Positions 34,162 through 42,389 of a DNA stretch of 47,747 nt are shown here, one piece after another; the first letter of the stretch is position 1, and every line of letters begins with the position of its first letter. The notes under the pieces were generated by a model that was given only the letters and a program-made list of their open reading frames with translations, did not search any database and was not told the origin of the DNA. The stretch is from Mycobacterium sp. GTDB taxonomy: Bacteria; Actinomycetota; Actinomycetes; Mycobacteriales; Mycobacteriaceae. The stretch lies in assembly GCA_020438865.1 (NCBI GenBank), contig JAGQTU010000025.1, forward strand, positions 1-47,747, given 5' to 3'. The position numbers and the translations under genes are program-made.

Positions 34162-35481
34162 TCAGACCGGGCGCAGCAGCAACCAGCCCTGGGGCGCCAC
34201 CACCGCCTCACCGAGCACCTCTTCGGGCGGGGCGGCGGTGCCCGCCACGATCCGGGCTTGCCGACCGGTCAAATCGGCGACGGGCAGCGGCATCGGCGCG
34301 TCGTCGATGTTCAGCGCCACCAGCAGCGCTTCGTCACCGGCACGGGTCTCGTAGACGTAACGCCGGTTGTCCAGCAGCACGGCGCGGGTGGTCGCGTCAT
34401 GGAGCCACGGATGCCTGCGGCGCAAGCCGATCAGATACTGGTGCAGCCGCAGCGCGATGCTGCCGGCCTCGTCGAGATCGGCTGGCGGGGAACCGAACTC
34501 GGGGCGCACCGCGTCGTCACCGCCGGCCCGGTCCTCCTTGACACCGCGGTAGCCGTACTCGTCACCGGCGTAGATCGACGGCACGCCGCCGATGGTGAAC
34601 AGCAGAACCAGGGCGTGCGCCAGGTGTTCGGGGCGATCCAGCCGGCTGGCGATGCGGGTGACGTCGTGGTTGCCGACGAAGGTCAGGGGCGCGAAGCGGT
34701 CGAGGAAGTCGTTGTGCCGCTGCAACGCCCAGTCCAGTTCGTGGAAGTTGCCGTCGTTGAGGCCACTCCAGGTCGCCTTCCACAACTCGTACTGGGTCAC
34801 CGAGTCGACCTTGGCCCCGTCGACGAACGCGCGGTAGTCGCCGTGGATCACCTCGGCGACGAACCAGGCGTCGGGATGCGCCGCGCGCACCCGCGGCAGC
34901 ACCTGTGCCCAGAACGACTCCGGTACCGCATAGGCCGCGTCCAGCCGCCAGCCGTCCGCGCCGCGGGACAGCCAGTGCGACATGACGTCGACGGTGTAGT
35001 CCACAACCTCGGCGTTCCGGTGGTTGAGCGTGATCAGGTCGCCGTGGCCCTCGAAGGTGTGGAAGTGTCCGGGACGTCCGCGAAACCACTTGGCGGACTG
35101 CGCATCACCGCGTTCGGTCGCCCGCCGGTAGCGGTCGAAGTCGGTGCCGACGTGGTTGAACACGCCGTCGAGCAGCACCCGAAGGCCGCGCCGGCGTGCC
35201 TCGTCGATGAGGCGGTCGAAGTCGGTGTCGTCACCCAGGCGCGGGTCGATCCGGTAGTGGTCGGTGGTGTCGTAGCCGTGGGTACGGGAGGCGAAGACCG
35301 GTCCGAGTGCGATTCCGGAGGTGCCCAGTTCGACGGCGTGGTCCATCCAGTCGACGATGCGGCCGAGCCGATGCTCGTCGGGTGGGGGTGGCGGCGCGGC
35401 GGGGAAGGCCCCGACGAATCCGAGCGGGTACACGTGCCACCAGATCGCATGGCGCACCCAGTCCGGCCCGGTCGTTGGCAC
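34162..35481 (-). CDS. Glycoside hydrolase family 13 enzyme (alpha-amylase type)
   Basis: A 439-residue GH13 (beta/alpha)8 enzyme acting on alpha-glucosides. The four conserved regions are present: DGVFNH (105-110), GWRLDAAY with nucleophile Asp181, AEVIHG with acid/base Glu210, and FVGNHD with Asp273. There is no signal peptide, so it works inside the cell, perhaps on glycogen-derived or trehalose-related sugars. The sequence between regions is short, giving a compact member without the extra N-terminal domain of GlgB or GlgX. The start is GTG. It lies 11 bases downstream of the rhomboid-like gene on the same strand. Confidence 0.9.
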   Translation of the reverse strand: MPTTGPDWVRHAIWWHVYPLGFVGAFPAAPPPPPDEHRLGRIVDWMDHAVELGTSGIALGPVFASRTHGYDTTDHYRIDPRLGDDTDFDRLIDEARRRGLRVLLDGVFNHVGTDFDRYRRATERGDAQSAKWFRGRPGHFHTFEGHGDLITLNHRNAEVVDYTVDVMSHWLSRGADGWRLDAAYAVPESFWAQVLPRVRAAHPDAWFVAEVIHGDYRAFVDGAKVDSVTQYELWKATWSGLNDGNFHELDWALQRHNDFLDRFAPLTFVGNHDVTRIASRLDRPEHLAHALVLLFTIGGVPSIYAGDEYGYRGVKEDRAGGDDAVRPEFGSPPADLDEAGSIALRLHQYLIGLRRRHPWLHDATTRAVLLDNRRYVYETRAGDEALLVALNIDDAPMPLPVADLTGRQARIVAGTAAPPEEVLGEAVVAPQGWLLLRPV

Positions 35482-35492
35482 GCCTGGTTACT

Positions 35493-36236
35493 CTACGCAG
35501 CGCGCCCGGAGCGCCGAAGCCTGCGGTACAGCAGCGACGGATCGAGCAGCGGTGCGGCGCGACCACGGCTCAGCGGATACAGCGCGAGGCCGACCAGCAG
35601 CGCGCTGAGGTGACCGACCGAGGTGAAGGTGGGGGACATCGCGAGGCCGATCCCGAACCAGGCCAGCGCGGTCAGCAGGTACAGCCACCGCCACGGCCGG
35701 GCGATGCGGTAGGTGAGCAGGCCGACGATGCCGGCCACGAAGTAGCTCACCCCGACGTCGCGGGCGTTGAGGTACTTCGGCGACACCGCCGCCTCCTGGA
35801 TCTGCCAGTACAGGAATCCCTCGCTGAGATAGGTGGCCACGACGTGGGCGGTCAGGCCCGCGACGATGAATCGCCGCGACCCGAGCCAGCGCTCGGCAGG
35901 GACCAGGAACAGGCAGAACGCCACGAAGTAGGGCCACCAGCGGTAGCCGTCGATCCAGAGCAGGCTGGTGCCCAGCACCCGGAGCGGGTCGGCGGCCAGG
36001 TGGTGCAGGTTCGTCGAGTTCTGATGCAGCACCTCACGCAGGTGCAGTCGCGGCAGCACGTGCTGGATGGCGGTGGTCATGAACAACACCGTCAGCCAGG
36101 AGAACGTCACCGGTGCGGTGCCGACCAGGCGGATCAGCGCATGGGGCCAGCCCCGCCTGTTCGCGACCACCGGCGCCGACGGCACCGTCTCGTCCTGCAC
36201 TCCTTCGACCATACGGTTGCGATCCGAACCGGGCAT
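35493..36236 (-). CDS. Rhomboid-like membrane protein
   Basis: A 247-residue protein with about six hydrophobic helices and a hydrophilic N-terminus of 30 residues. The arrangement resembles rhomboid intramembrane proteases. GVSYFVAG (162-169) has a Ser164 where the GxSG nucleophile would be, but the last Gly is Tyr; His209 in VGHLSALLVG could be its partner. Activity is therefore doubtful. Two starts, 36236 and 36212, are possible, neither with a good ribosome site. It lies between the TPR gene and the GH13 gene, all leftward, and just downstream of an inverted repeat. Confidence 0.7.
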   Translation of the reverse strand: MPGSDRNRMVEGVQDETVPSAPVVANRRGWPHALIRLVGTAPVTFSWLTVLFMTTAIQHVLPRLHLREVLHQNSTNLHHLAADPLRVLGTSLLWIDGYRWWPYFVAFCLFLVPAERWLGSRRFIVAGLTAHVVATYLSEGFLYWQIQEAAVSPKYLNARDVGVSYFVAGIVGLLTYRIARPWRWLYLLTALAWFGIGLAMSPTFTSVGHLSALLVGLALYPLSRGRAAPLLDPSLLYRRLRRSGRAA

Positions 36237-36242
36237 GCCCGC

Positions 36243-36298
36243 CGAGTGTGAATCCTCGGCGAGAGATCGGGCCGAGTTGCGCCACGGATTCACACTCG
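36243..36298. repeat. 13-bp inverted repeat in an intergenic gap
   Basis: CGAGTGTGAATCC (36243-36255) and GGATTCACACTCG (36286-36298) are perfect complements separated by 30 bases, filling the gap between the TPR and rhomboid-like genes. It could be a terminator or attenuator, or a dispersed REP-like element; GAGTGTG...CACACTC repeats are, as I recall, common between mycobacterial genes. Confidence 0.75.
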
Positions 36299-36301
36299 CG
36301 G

Positions 36302-37993
36302 TCAGTCTGCGCAGCAGCTCGGGGGTTGTGTGTCGAGCCGGCAGGCGCAGGACCCGACGATCGGAACGTCGGCGCAGGCCCGGGCCAGGTCCAGTTGGCG
36401 GGCGATGATCGTCGCTTCGGCGGTGCGGCCCCGACGCACCAGGCATTCGTGATAGCCGTGCAGGCTCCACACGTTGTTCGGATGGTGGCGCGACCGGCTC
36501 AGGATGGGGTCGAGGCCTAGGTCGGCGGCGTAGACGGCGGCCGCCTCCTCGACGCGGCCCTGTTCGAGCAGCAGCGCGCCGTAGGCGTGCCGGGTGGGTT
36601 GCATCCAACCCCACGGCTCGTCGTAGGGCAACGCGTCGTCGAGCGCGATGGCGCGGCGCAGGTGGGCGAAGGCCGGCTCGTAATCGGCCTCCCGGTAGGC
36701 GATCTCGCCGTCGAGCATGGCCGCGCCGACCGCCAGGATGTCGCGGCTGGTGTTGTTGAACAGGTAGCGCGACTCCGGAATTCGCGCGTAGGCCGCGACG
36801 AAGGCCTCGCGCTCCGCGCGGGCCCGCTCGATCTGCCCCTTGGCGGCGTGCGCCACCCCGCGGCCGTAGTGGATCGTCGCCGTTGTGCTGCAATATAACT
36901 CGGTATTGCCCGGCAGCGGCTCGGCGATCAGATCGTCCCAACGGCCGAACCGGATCAGCACGTGCACCCGCAGCGGGACGAAGGCCTCGAGCCAGTCCGC
37001 CATCGGCGGCGAGGGGATCGACAGCAGTTCCTCGGTGAGTTGACCGGACAGTTCATCGGCGGCCTGCAGCGCGATCTGCGACTGCCCGGCGAACATCGCC
37101 GAGTAGACGACGAAGTGCAGGTCATGCGCGCGGTACAGGGAGTAGAAGTTCAGCGGCCCGGCGCGCTGCACGAAACGGCGGTCGGCCCGCACGGCCGCCT
37201 GGTTGGCCAGCACCGAGGTGCGGTACTCGCCGCACAGCACGTCGATGTGCGAGGGCATGTGCTGCAGGTGCCCGGCGTCGGGCACCAACCCGCGGAGCAG
37301 GTCGGCGGCGGGCAGCGCGTCCTCGGGATGCGCCGACATCTCCATGGCGTGGACGTACAGGTGCAGCACCCCCGGATGGGCCCGGCCCACGTCGGTGCCC
37401 AGCGCCCCGTCCAGGTAGGCCTTGGCCGCCAACACCCGCGAATCCCGCGCCGGCGCACCGGTTGCGGTGTCCCACAACGCCCATGCGGTGATGTTCATCG
37501 CGGCGTCGGCCGCCAGCGCCAGCACGTCGACGTCGTCGGGATACTCCTGCGCCAGCGCGGCCATCGCGTCGGCGTAGGCGATGTGCCCGGCCGCCAGCGC
37601 GTCGGTGTCGACCGGGTCGTCGGTGGGGTACCGGGCGCCCAGCGCCTCGATCAGGCCGCGTTCGACCGCGCCGGCCCGACCCCGAGTGGCGCGGCGCAGT
37701 TCCGCGCGGGCCCGCGCCAGCGAGGCCGCCAGGTCGGCGGGGTCGAACGCCTCCCACGCCTTGTTGTAGTTGGGTCCGATCGCGTACGCGATGCCCCACC
37801 GCGCGATCGCCAGATCGCCATCCAGCTCGAGCGCCCGCTCGAAGCAGCGGATGGCCTCCTCGTGGTTGAACGCGTACGCCCACACCAGGCCCCGGTCGAA
37901 CCAGAGCGCGGCCGGCGCCGACGGGGTGTCGACGGCCCGGCGGTAGCCGCCGAGGTCGTAATACGGCTCGGTGTCGGCCAGCGGACCCGCCAT
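36302..37993 (-). CDS. Tetratricopeptide-repeat protein
   Basis: A 563-residue soluble helical protein. TPR-like units are visible at WFDRGLVWAYAFNHEEAIRC (about 31-50), at AKGQIERARAEREAFVAAYA (about 388-407) and in EAAAVYAADLGLDP near 500. The segment HMPSHIDVLCGEYRTSVLAN and the family's repeated His/Asp positions recall a group of TPR proteins often found in actinobacteria and annotated without function. The C-terminus holds a Cys cluster, GSCACRLDTQPPSCCAD, four Cys in 17 residues, which could bind metal or form disulfides. It leads the TPR / rhomboid-like / GH13 run. Confidence 0.8.
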   Translation of the reverse strand: MAGPLADTEPYYDLGGYRRAVDTPSAPAALWFDRGLVWAYAFNHEEAIRCFERALELDGDLAIARWGIAYAIGPNYNKAWEAFDPADLAASLARARAELRRATRGRAGAVERGLIEALGARYPTDDPVDTDALAAGHIAYADAMAALAQEYPDDVDVLALAADAAMNITAWALWDTATGAPARDSRVLAAKAYLDGALGTDVGRAHPGVLHLYVHAMEMSAHPEDALPAADLLRGLVPDAGHLQHMPSHIDVLCGEYRTSVLANQAAVRADRRFVQRAGPLNFYSLYRAHDLHFVVYSAMFAGQSQIALQAADELSGQLTEELLSIPSPPMADWLEAFVPLRVHVLIRFGRWDDLIAEPLPGNTELYCSTTATIHYGRGVAHAAKGQIERARAEREAFVAAYARIPESRYLFNNTSRDILAVGAAMLDGEIAYREADYEPAFAHLRRAIALDDALPYDEPWGWMQPTRHAYGALLLEQGRVEEAAAVYAADLGLDPILSRSRHHPNNVWSLHGYHECLVRRGRTAEATIIARQLDLARACADVPIVGSCACRLDTQPPSCCAD

Positions 37994-38104
37994 GAGGCAC
38001 AGGGTAGGTCAGCGTCGGCGATCCCGACACCGTTGCAACCGGGGCGAACGAAGGGTGGGACCTCGGGTTAGACAGTCCCGACGCCGCCGTGTACTAGTGC
38101 ATGG

Positions 38105-38728
38105 GTGCTGGAATTCACCGTCGAGGACATCTCCGAAGAGGAGATCGCGCGGCTGCGGGCGATCTACGAACCGCTGGCCTGCTCGGTGCGCGACCTCGTC
38201 GACGCCACCATCCGCACCCGGGCCGACGCGGAGACCGTCGCCGCGGTCAAGGCCGACATCGACGCGGCGGTGGCGCGGTTGCGCACCACGCAGATCGCCG
38301 GGGCGTTCGGGGTCCGCCGCACCACCTCGGGGGAGAGCCTCGGCTGGGGAAATGCCGTCATCGGCATCCGCAACGCGCTGGCCCCGCCGCTGGAGATCCA
38401 CCACGAGCCCGACGGCAGGCGCTGGACCGATTTTCACCTCGGCGCGGCCTACGAGGGCCCGCCGGGACATGTGCACGGCGGGGTGTCGGCGCTGATCCTG
38501 GACCATCTGCTGGGTGAGGCCGCCAGCCCGGACCGCAAGCCGCGGTTCACCGGCAGCATTACCATGCGCTACCTGCGCGCCACGCCATTGGGCCCGCTGC
38601 ACGCCGAGGCGGCGATCACCCGCACCGACGGGGTGAAGACTTTCTGCGCCGGCCACATCTCCGACGCCGAGGGCATCACCGTTGAGGCCGAGGGCGTGTT
38701 CATCACCCCGCGCTGGCTCAGGGATTGA
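38105..38728 (+). CDS. PaaI-family thioesterase with N-terminal helical extension
   Basis: A 207-residue hotdog thioesterase. Residues 1-90 are a helical extension (EEIARLRAIYEPLA, AVKADIDAAVARL) not found in minimal PaaI proteins. The hotdog fold follows with GPPGHVHGGVSALILDHLLG (about 119-138), the hot-dog helix with its conserved His and acidic residue, and TGSITMRYLRATPLG. It is expected to hydrolyse acyl-CoA. It is not similar to the thioesterase at 1129 beyond the fold. It diverges from the TPR gene and converges with the sulfatase. Confidence 0.85.
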   Translation: MLEFTVEDISEEEIARLRAIYEPLACSVRDLVDATIRTRADAETVAAVKADIDAAVARLRTTQIAGAFGVRRTTSGESLGWGNAVIGIRNALAPPLEIHHEPDGRRWTDFHLGAAYEGPPGHVHGGVSALILDHLLGEAASPDRKPRFTGSITMRYLRATPLGPLHAEAAITRTDGVKTFCAGHISDAEGITVEAEGVFITPRWLRD

Positions 38729-38742
38729 TCGGGGCCACCGAG

Positions 38743-41121
38743 CTACTGCTTGCCCATCGCCAGCTTCAGCCGGTCGTCCGGGGTGATCAGGTGGTCGTGG
38801 CTGTCCTCGCCGAGGTCGATCTGCACCCAGTCGATGGTGCCGGTGAACTCGTTGTCGGTCGGCCCGTAGTCCGGTGATGCCGGGGAGCCGGTGTCGCGCC
38901 CGACGTCGCAGGCCTCGTCGGCGGAGAAGCCCATCGGGATGGTGATCTCCACCCGGCCCGAGCCGACCGGCTTGCCGTCGTGGTACAGCGTGACGGTGCC
39001 GCCCTTGGCCAATCCGCCGCCGTCGTAGGCGAATTCCATCCGGACCTGGTGCTTGCCGGTCGGCAGTGGGGTGTCGGCGGCGATGGTGAAGTGCTGGATG
39101 CCGAAGAAGTTGTAGCAGTACTTCAGCCTGCCGTCGTGGACGTAGAGCGACCAGCCGCCCACCTGACCGCCCTGGGTGATGATGACCCCGGCCGCCCCGC
39201 CGTCGGGAACGACGATGTCGGCGGTCACCTGGTGCGACTTGTTCTTGATGTTGACCACACAACTCTCGCTGACCCGCATGCCCGAGAACAGCAGTTGACT
39301 GTTGCCGCGGATCAGCTGGGGCCGCCCGGCGATGTCGGGGTTGATCCGCTCGAAGGACCGGTCGTCGAGCGGCACCACGTTGTACTTGACCGCCTCGATC
39401 AGCCAAAGCCGTTGCAGTTCGGCGAGTTTCTCCGGGTTCTCGGCGACCAGGTTGTGCCGCTGGGTCCAGTCGTCGGGACCGTAGAGCTCCCAGACGTCGG
39501 CGTCGAACGCCGGCGGGGCGTCGACCTTCCACGGCGTGCGGTGCTTGGTGCACGCCGTCCAGCCGTTGTGGTAGATGCCGCGGTTGCCCATGATCTCGAA
39601 GTACTGCACGAGATGGGAGTCCGAGGCCTCAGCGTCGCGCAGGGTGCCCAACATGCTGACCCCCTCCAGCGGTGCCTGCTGAATTCCGTTGACGTACAAC
39701 GGCGCCGGGATGCCCGCGGCCTCCAGGATGGTCGGGGCGACGTCGATGACGTGGTGGAACTGGTTGCGGGTGCCCCCCTTGTCGGCCAGCCCCCTCGGCC
39801 AGTGCACGACGGTGCCGTTGCGGGTGCCGCCCCAGTGCGAGGCGACCTGCTTGGTCCACTGATACGGCGTGCACAGCGCGTGCGCCCAGCCCACGGCGTA
39901 GTGGTTGTAGGCGTCCGGGGTGCCGAAGTCGTCGATCTTGGACAGCAGGAACTCTTCTGTCTCGATGCCAGGCATCCCGTTGAGCACCGCCATCTCGTTG
40001 AAGCACCCGTTCGGGGTGCCCTCGGCCGACGCGCCGTTATCGCCGATGATGTAGTACACCAGCGTGTCCTGCAGCACGCCGAGGTCCTCCAGCGCTCCGA
40101 TCACCCGCCCGATCTCGTGGTCGGTCTGCTCCAGGAACCCGGCGTAGATCTCCATCTGGCGGGCCAGCACCGGTTTGAGGTCGTCGGGCATGTCGTCCCA
40201 GGCCGGGATCTCGTCGTGGCGCGGGGTCAGCTCGGCGCTCTCGGGGATCACCCCCAGCTTCTTCTGGCGTTCGAAGATCTTCTCCCGCAACACATCCCAG
40301 CCCTCGTCGAACTGTCCGCGGTACTTGTCCGACCATTCCCGCGGCACGTGGTGCGGGGCGTGGGTGGCGCCGGGCGCGAAGTACATGAAGAACGGCTTGT
40401 CGGCCATCAGCGCCTTCTGCTGGCGCACCCAGGTGATGGCATGGTCGGCCAGGTCCTCGGTCAGGGTGTAGCCCTCCTCCGGGGTGCGCGGCGGCTCCAC
40501 CGGGGTGGTGCCCTCGTACAGGCCGGGGTAGTACTGGTTGGCCTCGCCACCGATGAAGCCGTAGAAGTACTCGAACCCGGATCCGGTGGGCCACTGGTGG
40601 AACGGGCCGACGGGGGAGACCTCCCACACCGGGACCTCGTGGCACTTGCCGAACTGCGCGGTGGAGTAGCCGTTGAGCCGCAATGTCTCGGCCAGCGGCG
40701 CCTTGTCCTTGGGCCGGATGCTGCTGTTGCCCGGCGCCGAGGTGGCCATCTCGGTGATGGCGCCCATGCCGACCGAGTGGTGGTTGCGCCCGGTCAGCAG
40801 CGCCTGGCGGGTGGGGGAACACAGCGCTGTGGTGTGAAAGCGGTTGAGCTTCAGGCCTTCCCCGGCCAGCCGCTCGGCGACCGGGGTGTCACACGGGCCG
40901 CCGAAGGCCGACGACGCGGCGAAGCCGACATCGTCGATCAGCACGATCAGCACATTGGGCGCGCCCGTGGGCGGCCGCAGCTCCCTGATCGGGGGGTAGC
41001 TGGTGTTGGGATCCTTGGCGTCGTAGGTGGTCAGCCCGACGTGCTGCGGGTCGGGGATCGGCAGGACGTCCCGGCGCCAGGTGTCATCGGTCGGCTTGGC
41101 TTCGGTCGGCTTGGCGGCCAC
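38743..41121 (-). CDS. Arylsulfatase, AtsA-like
   Basis: A 792-residue type I sulfatase, closely resembling M. tuberculosis AtsA (Rv0711) along its length as I recall it. LCSPTRQALLTGR places the formylglycine Cys at 101; LIDDVGF (61-67) and IGDNGASAEG supply metal ligands. The N-terminus PIPDPQHVGLTTYDAKDPNT and the C-terminal KYCYNFFGIQHF beta domain are shared by the group. The GTG at 41121 is chosen because GAGGAG lies 5 bases upstream. No signal peptide is seen. It is a distinct paralogue of the sulfatase at 20204, and both need a formylglycine-generating enzyme. Confidence 0.93.
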   Translation of the reverse strand: MAAKPTEAKPTDDTWRRDVLPIPDPQHVGLTTYDAKDPNTSYPPIRELRPPTGAPNVLIVLIDDVGFAASSAFGGPCDTPVAERLAGEGLKLNRFHTTALCSPTRQALLTGRNHHSVGMGAITEMATSAPGNSSIRPKDKAPLAETLRLNGYSTAQFGKCHEVPVWEVSPVGPFHQWPTGSGFEYFYGFIGGEANQYYPGLYEGTTPVEPPRTPEEGYTLTEDLADHAITWVRQQKALMADKPFFMYFAPGATHAPHHVPREWSDKYRGQFDEGWDVLREKIFERQKKLGVIPESAELTPRHDEIPAWDDMPDDLKPVLARQMEIYAGFLEQTDHEIGRVIGALEDLGVLQDTLVYYIIGDNGASAEGTPNGCFNEMAVLNGMPGIETEEFLLSKIDDFGTPDAYNHYAVGWAHALCTPYQWTKQVASHWGGTRNGTVVHWPRGLADKGGTRNQFHHVIDVAPTILEAAGIPAPLYVNGIQQAPLEGVSMLGTLRDAEASDSHLVQYFEIMGNRGIYHNGWTACTKHRTPWKVDAPPAFDADVWELYGPDDWTQRHNLVAENPEKLAELQRLWLIEAVKYNVVPLDDRSFERINPDIAGRPQLIRGNSQLLFSGMRVSESCVVNIKNKSHQVTADIVVPDGGAAGVIITQGGQVGGWSLYVHDGRLKYCYNFFGIQHFTIAADTPLPTGKHQVRMEFAYDGGGLAKGGTVTLYHDGKPVGSGRVEITIPMGFSADEACDVGRDTGSPASPDYGPTDNEFTGTIDWVQIDLGEDSHDHLITPDDRLKLAMGKQ

Positions 41122-41200
41122 TGCAACTCCTCGGTGGTCCGTGATGCGGTCTCGTTCCCCCCGAGGCGCAAAGGCTACCGCGACCGGCGGCGGCAAGCGG

Positions 41201-41206
41201 TAGGTT
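41201..41206 (+). promoter_or_regulatory. -10 element of the EthD gene
   Basis: TAGGTT lies 8 bases before the ATG at 41215 and no ribosome site is present, so the EthD-PPOX transcript probably starts leaderless or nearly so. Confidence 0.45.
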
Positions 41207-41214
41207 CTACAACG

Positions 41215-41940
41215 ATGGAGAAGGTGATCGTCACCCTGCGCACCGGCACCGCCGACGACGCCTGGGCCGAGCGGCTGCGCGGCCCGGTCGTCGACGAGTT
41301 GCTCGCGCTGGACCCACCCGGCCTGACGGTGCACGTGCGCGACGCCGCCGTCCGCGATGCCCTGATGACGCTGACGACGCTGGACCCGCCGGTGCAGGCG
41401 CTGGTCAGCCTGTGGACCCAGCAGTACTACGGCGAGCGGATGACCACCGCGCTGGACATCCTCGGCCGGCACGCCGAACACGTCGCCGCGTATCTGGTCA
41501 CCGAGTCCGCGCCGATGCCGCCGGCGCCGACACCGCCGGGGGAGCGCTCGCCCGGGCTGGCCAACATGGCGTTGCTGCGCCGCCCCGCCGACCTCGACGA
41601 GGCCACCTGGCTGAGCCGGTGGCACGGCAACCACACTCAGGTGGCCATCGACACCCAGTCCACCTTCGGCTATGTGCAGAACTACGTGGTGCGCGCGATC
41701 ACCCCGGACGCGCCCGGACTGTCCGCGATCGTGGAGGAACAGTTCCCGATCGAGGCGGTCGGCAGCCTGCACGCGTTCTTCGGCGCCGCCGACGACGCCG
41801 ACCTGTCCGACCGGATGCAGAAGATGGTCGCCAGCACCTCGTCCTTCGGCGCCAGCACGAACATCGACGCGGTGCCGACCAGTCGATACTGCTACCGCAG
41901 CCCGTTTCGCGCCGACGGCGCCTCCCGGCCGGCGCAGTGA
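41215..41940 (+). CDS. EthD-domain protein (Rv1874-like)
   Basis: A 241-residue protein with a ferredoxin-like dimeric alpha/beta barrel half resembling the EthD group: MALLRRPADLDEATWLSRWH, then HTQVAIDTQSTFGYVQNYVV and AVGSLHAFFGAADD. The first 110 residues look like a degenerate second copy (VIVTLRTGTADDAWAERLRG). Function is unknown; EthD proteins accompany oxidative degradation in some bacteria. Its stop overlaps the GTG of the PPOX gene (GTGA), so the two are translationally coupled, the same order as Rv1874-Rv1875. Confidence 0.75.
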   Translation: MEKVIVTLRTGTADDAWAERLRGPVVDELLALDPPGLTVHVRDAAVRDALMTLTTLDPPVQALVSLWTQQYYGERMTTALDILGRHAEHVAAYLVTESAPMPPAPTPPGERSPGLANMALLRRPADLDEATWLSRWHGNHTQVAIDTQSTFGYVQNYVVRAITPDAPGLSAIVEEQFPIEAVGSLHAFFGAADDADLSDRMQKMVASTSSFGASTNIDAVPTSRYCYRSPFRADGASRPAQ

Positions 41941-42380
41941 CCACGCTGTCCGACGCCGCGGCGCTGGCCCGCGCCGACCGCGGCCTGGCCGTGGTTTCGA
42001 CTCTGCGCTCCGATGGCACCATCCAGGCATCGCTGGTCAACGCCGGCGTGCTCGACCACCCGGCCACCGGGCGGCCGGTGCTCGGCTTCGTCACCTATGG
42101 CCGGGTGAAGCTGGCCAATCTGCGGGCGCGTCCGCAACTGGCGGTGACGTTCCGCGACGGCTGGCAGTGGGCGACGGTGGAGGGGCGCGCCGAACTCGCC
42201 GGCCCCGACGACCCGGCGGACTGGTTGGACGGCCCGGACCGGTTGCGGCTGTTGCTGCGCGAGGTGTTCACCGCCTGCGGCGGCACCCACGACGACTGGG
42301 ACGCCTATGACCGGACGATGGTCGAGCAGCGCCGCACCGCGGTGCTGGTCGACCCGAGCCGGGTGTACAGCAACGGTTAG
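41937..42380 (+). CDS. PPOX-class F420/FMN-binding protein (Rv1875-like)
   Basis: A 147-residue split-barrel protein of the pyridoxamine-phosphate-oxidase-like class; mycobacterial members often bind F420. VVSTLRSDGTIQASLVNAGVL forms the opening strands, VTYGRVKLANLRARPQLAVTF contains the phosphate-binding part, and WQWATVEGRAELAGPDD is the next strand pair. The length equals what I recall for Rv1875. The GTG at 41937 overlaps the EthD stop by four bases. Likely an F420- or FMN-dependent reductase; the substrate is unknown. Confidence 0.85.
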   Translation: MTTLSDAAALARADRGLAVVSTLRSDGTIQASLVNAGVLDHPATGRPVLGFVTYGRVKLANLRARPQLAVTFRDGWQWATVEGRAELAGPDDPADWLDGPDRLRLLLREVFTACGGTHDDWDAYDRTMVEQRRTAVLVDPSRVYSNG

Positions 42381-42389
42381 GTTCTTGCC

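Noticed and set aside
38980-41940. Frame of almost 1,000 codons from the sulfatase antisense into the EthD gene
   Set aside because: Only the last 241 codons (from 41215) are a real protein; the rest is the complement of the sulfatase.
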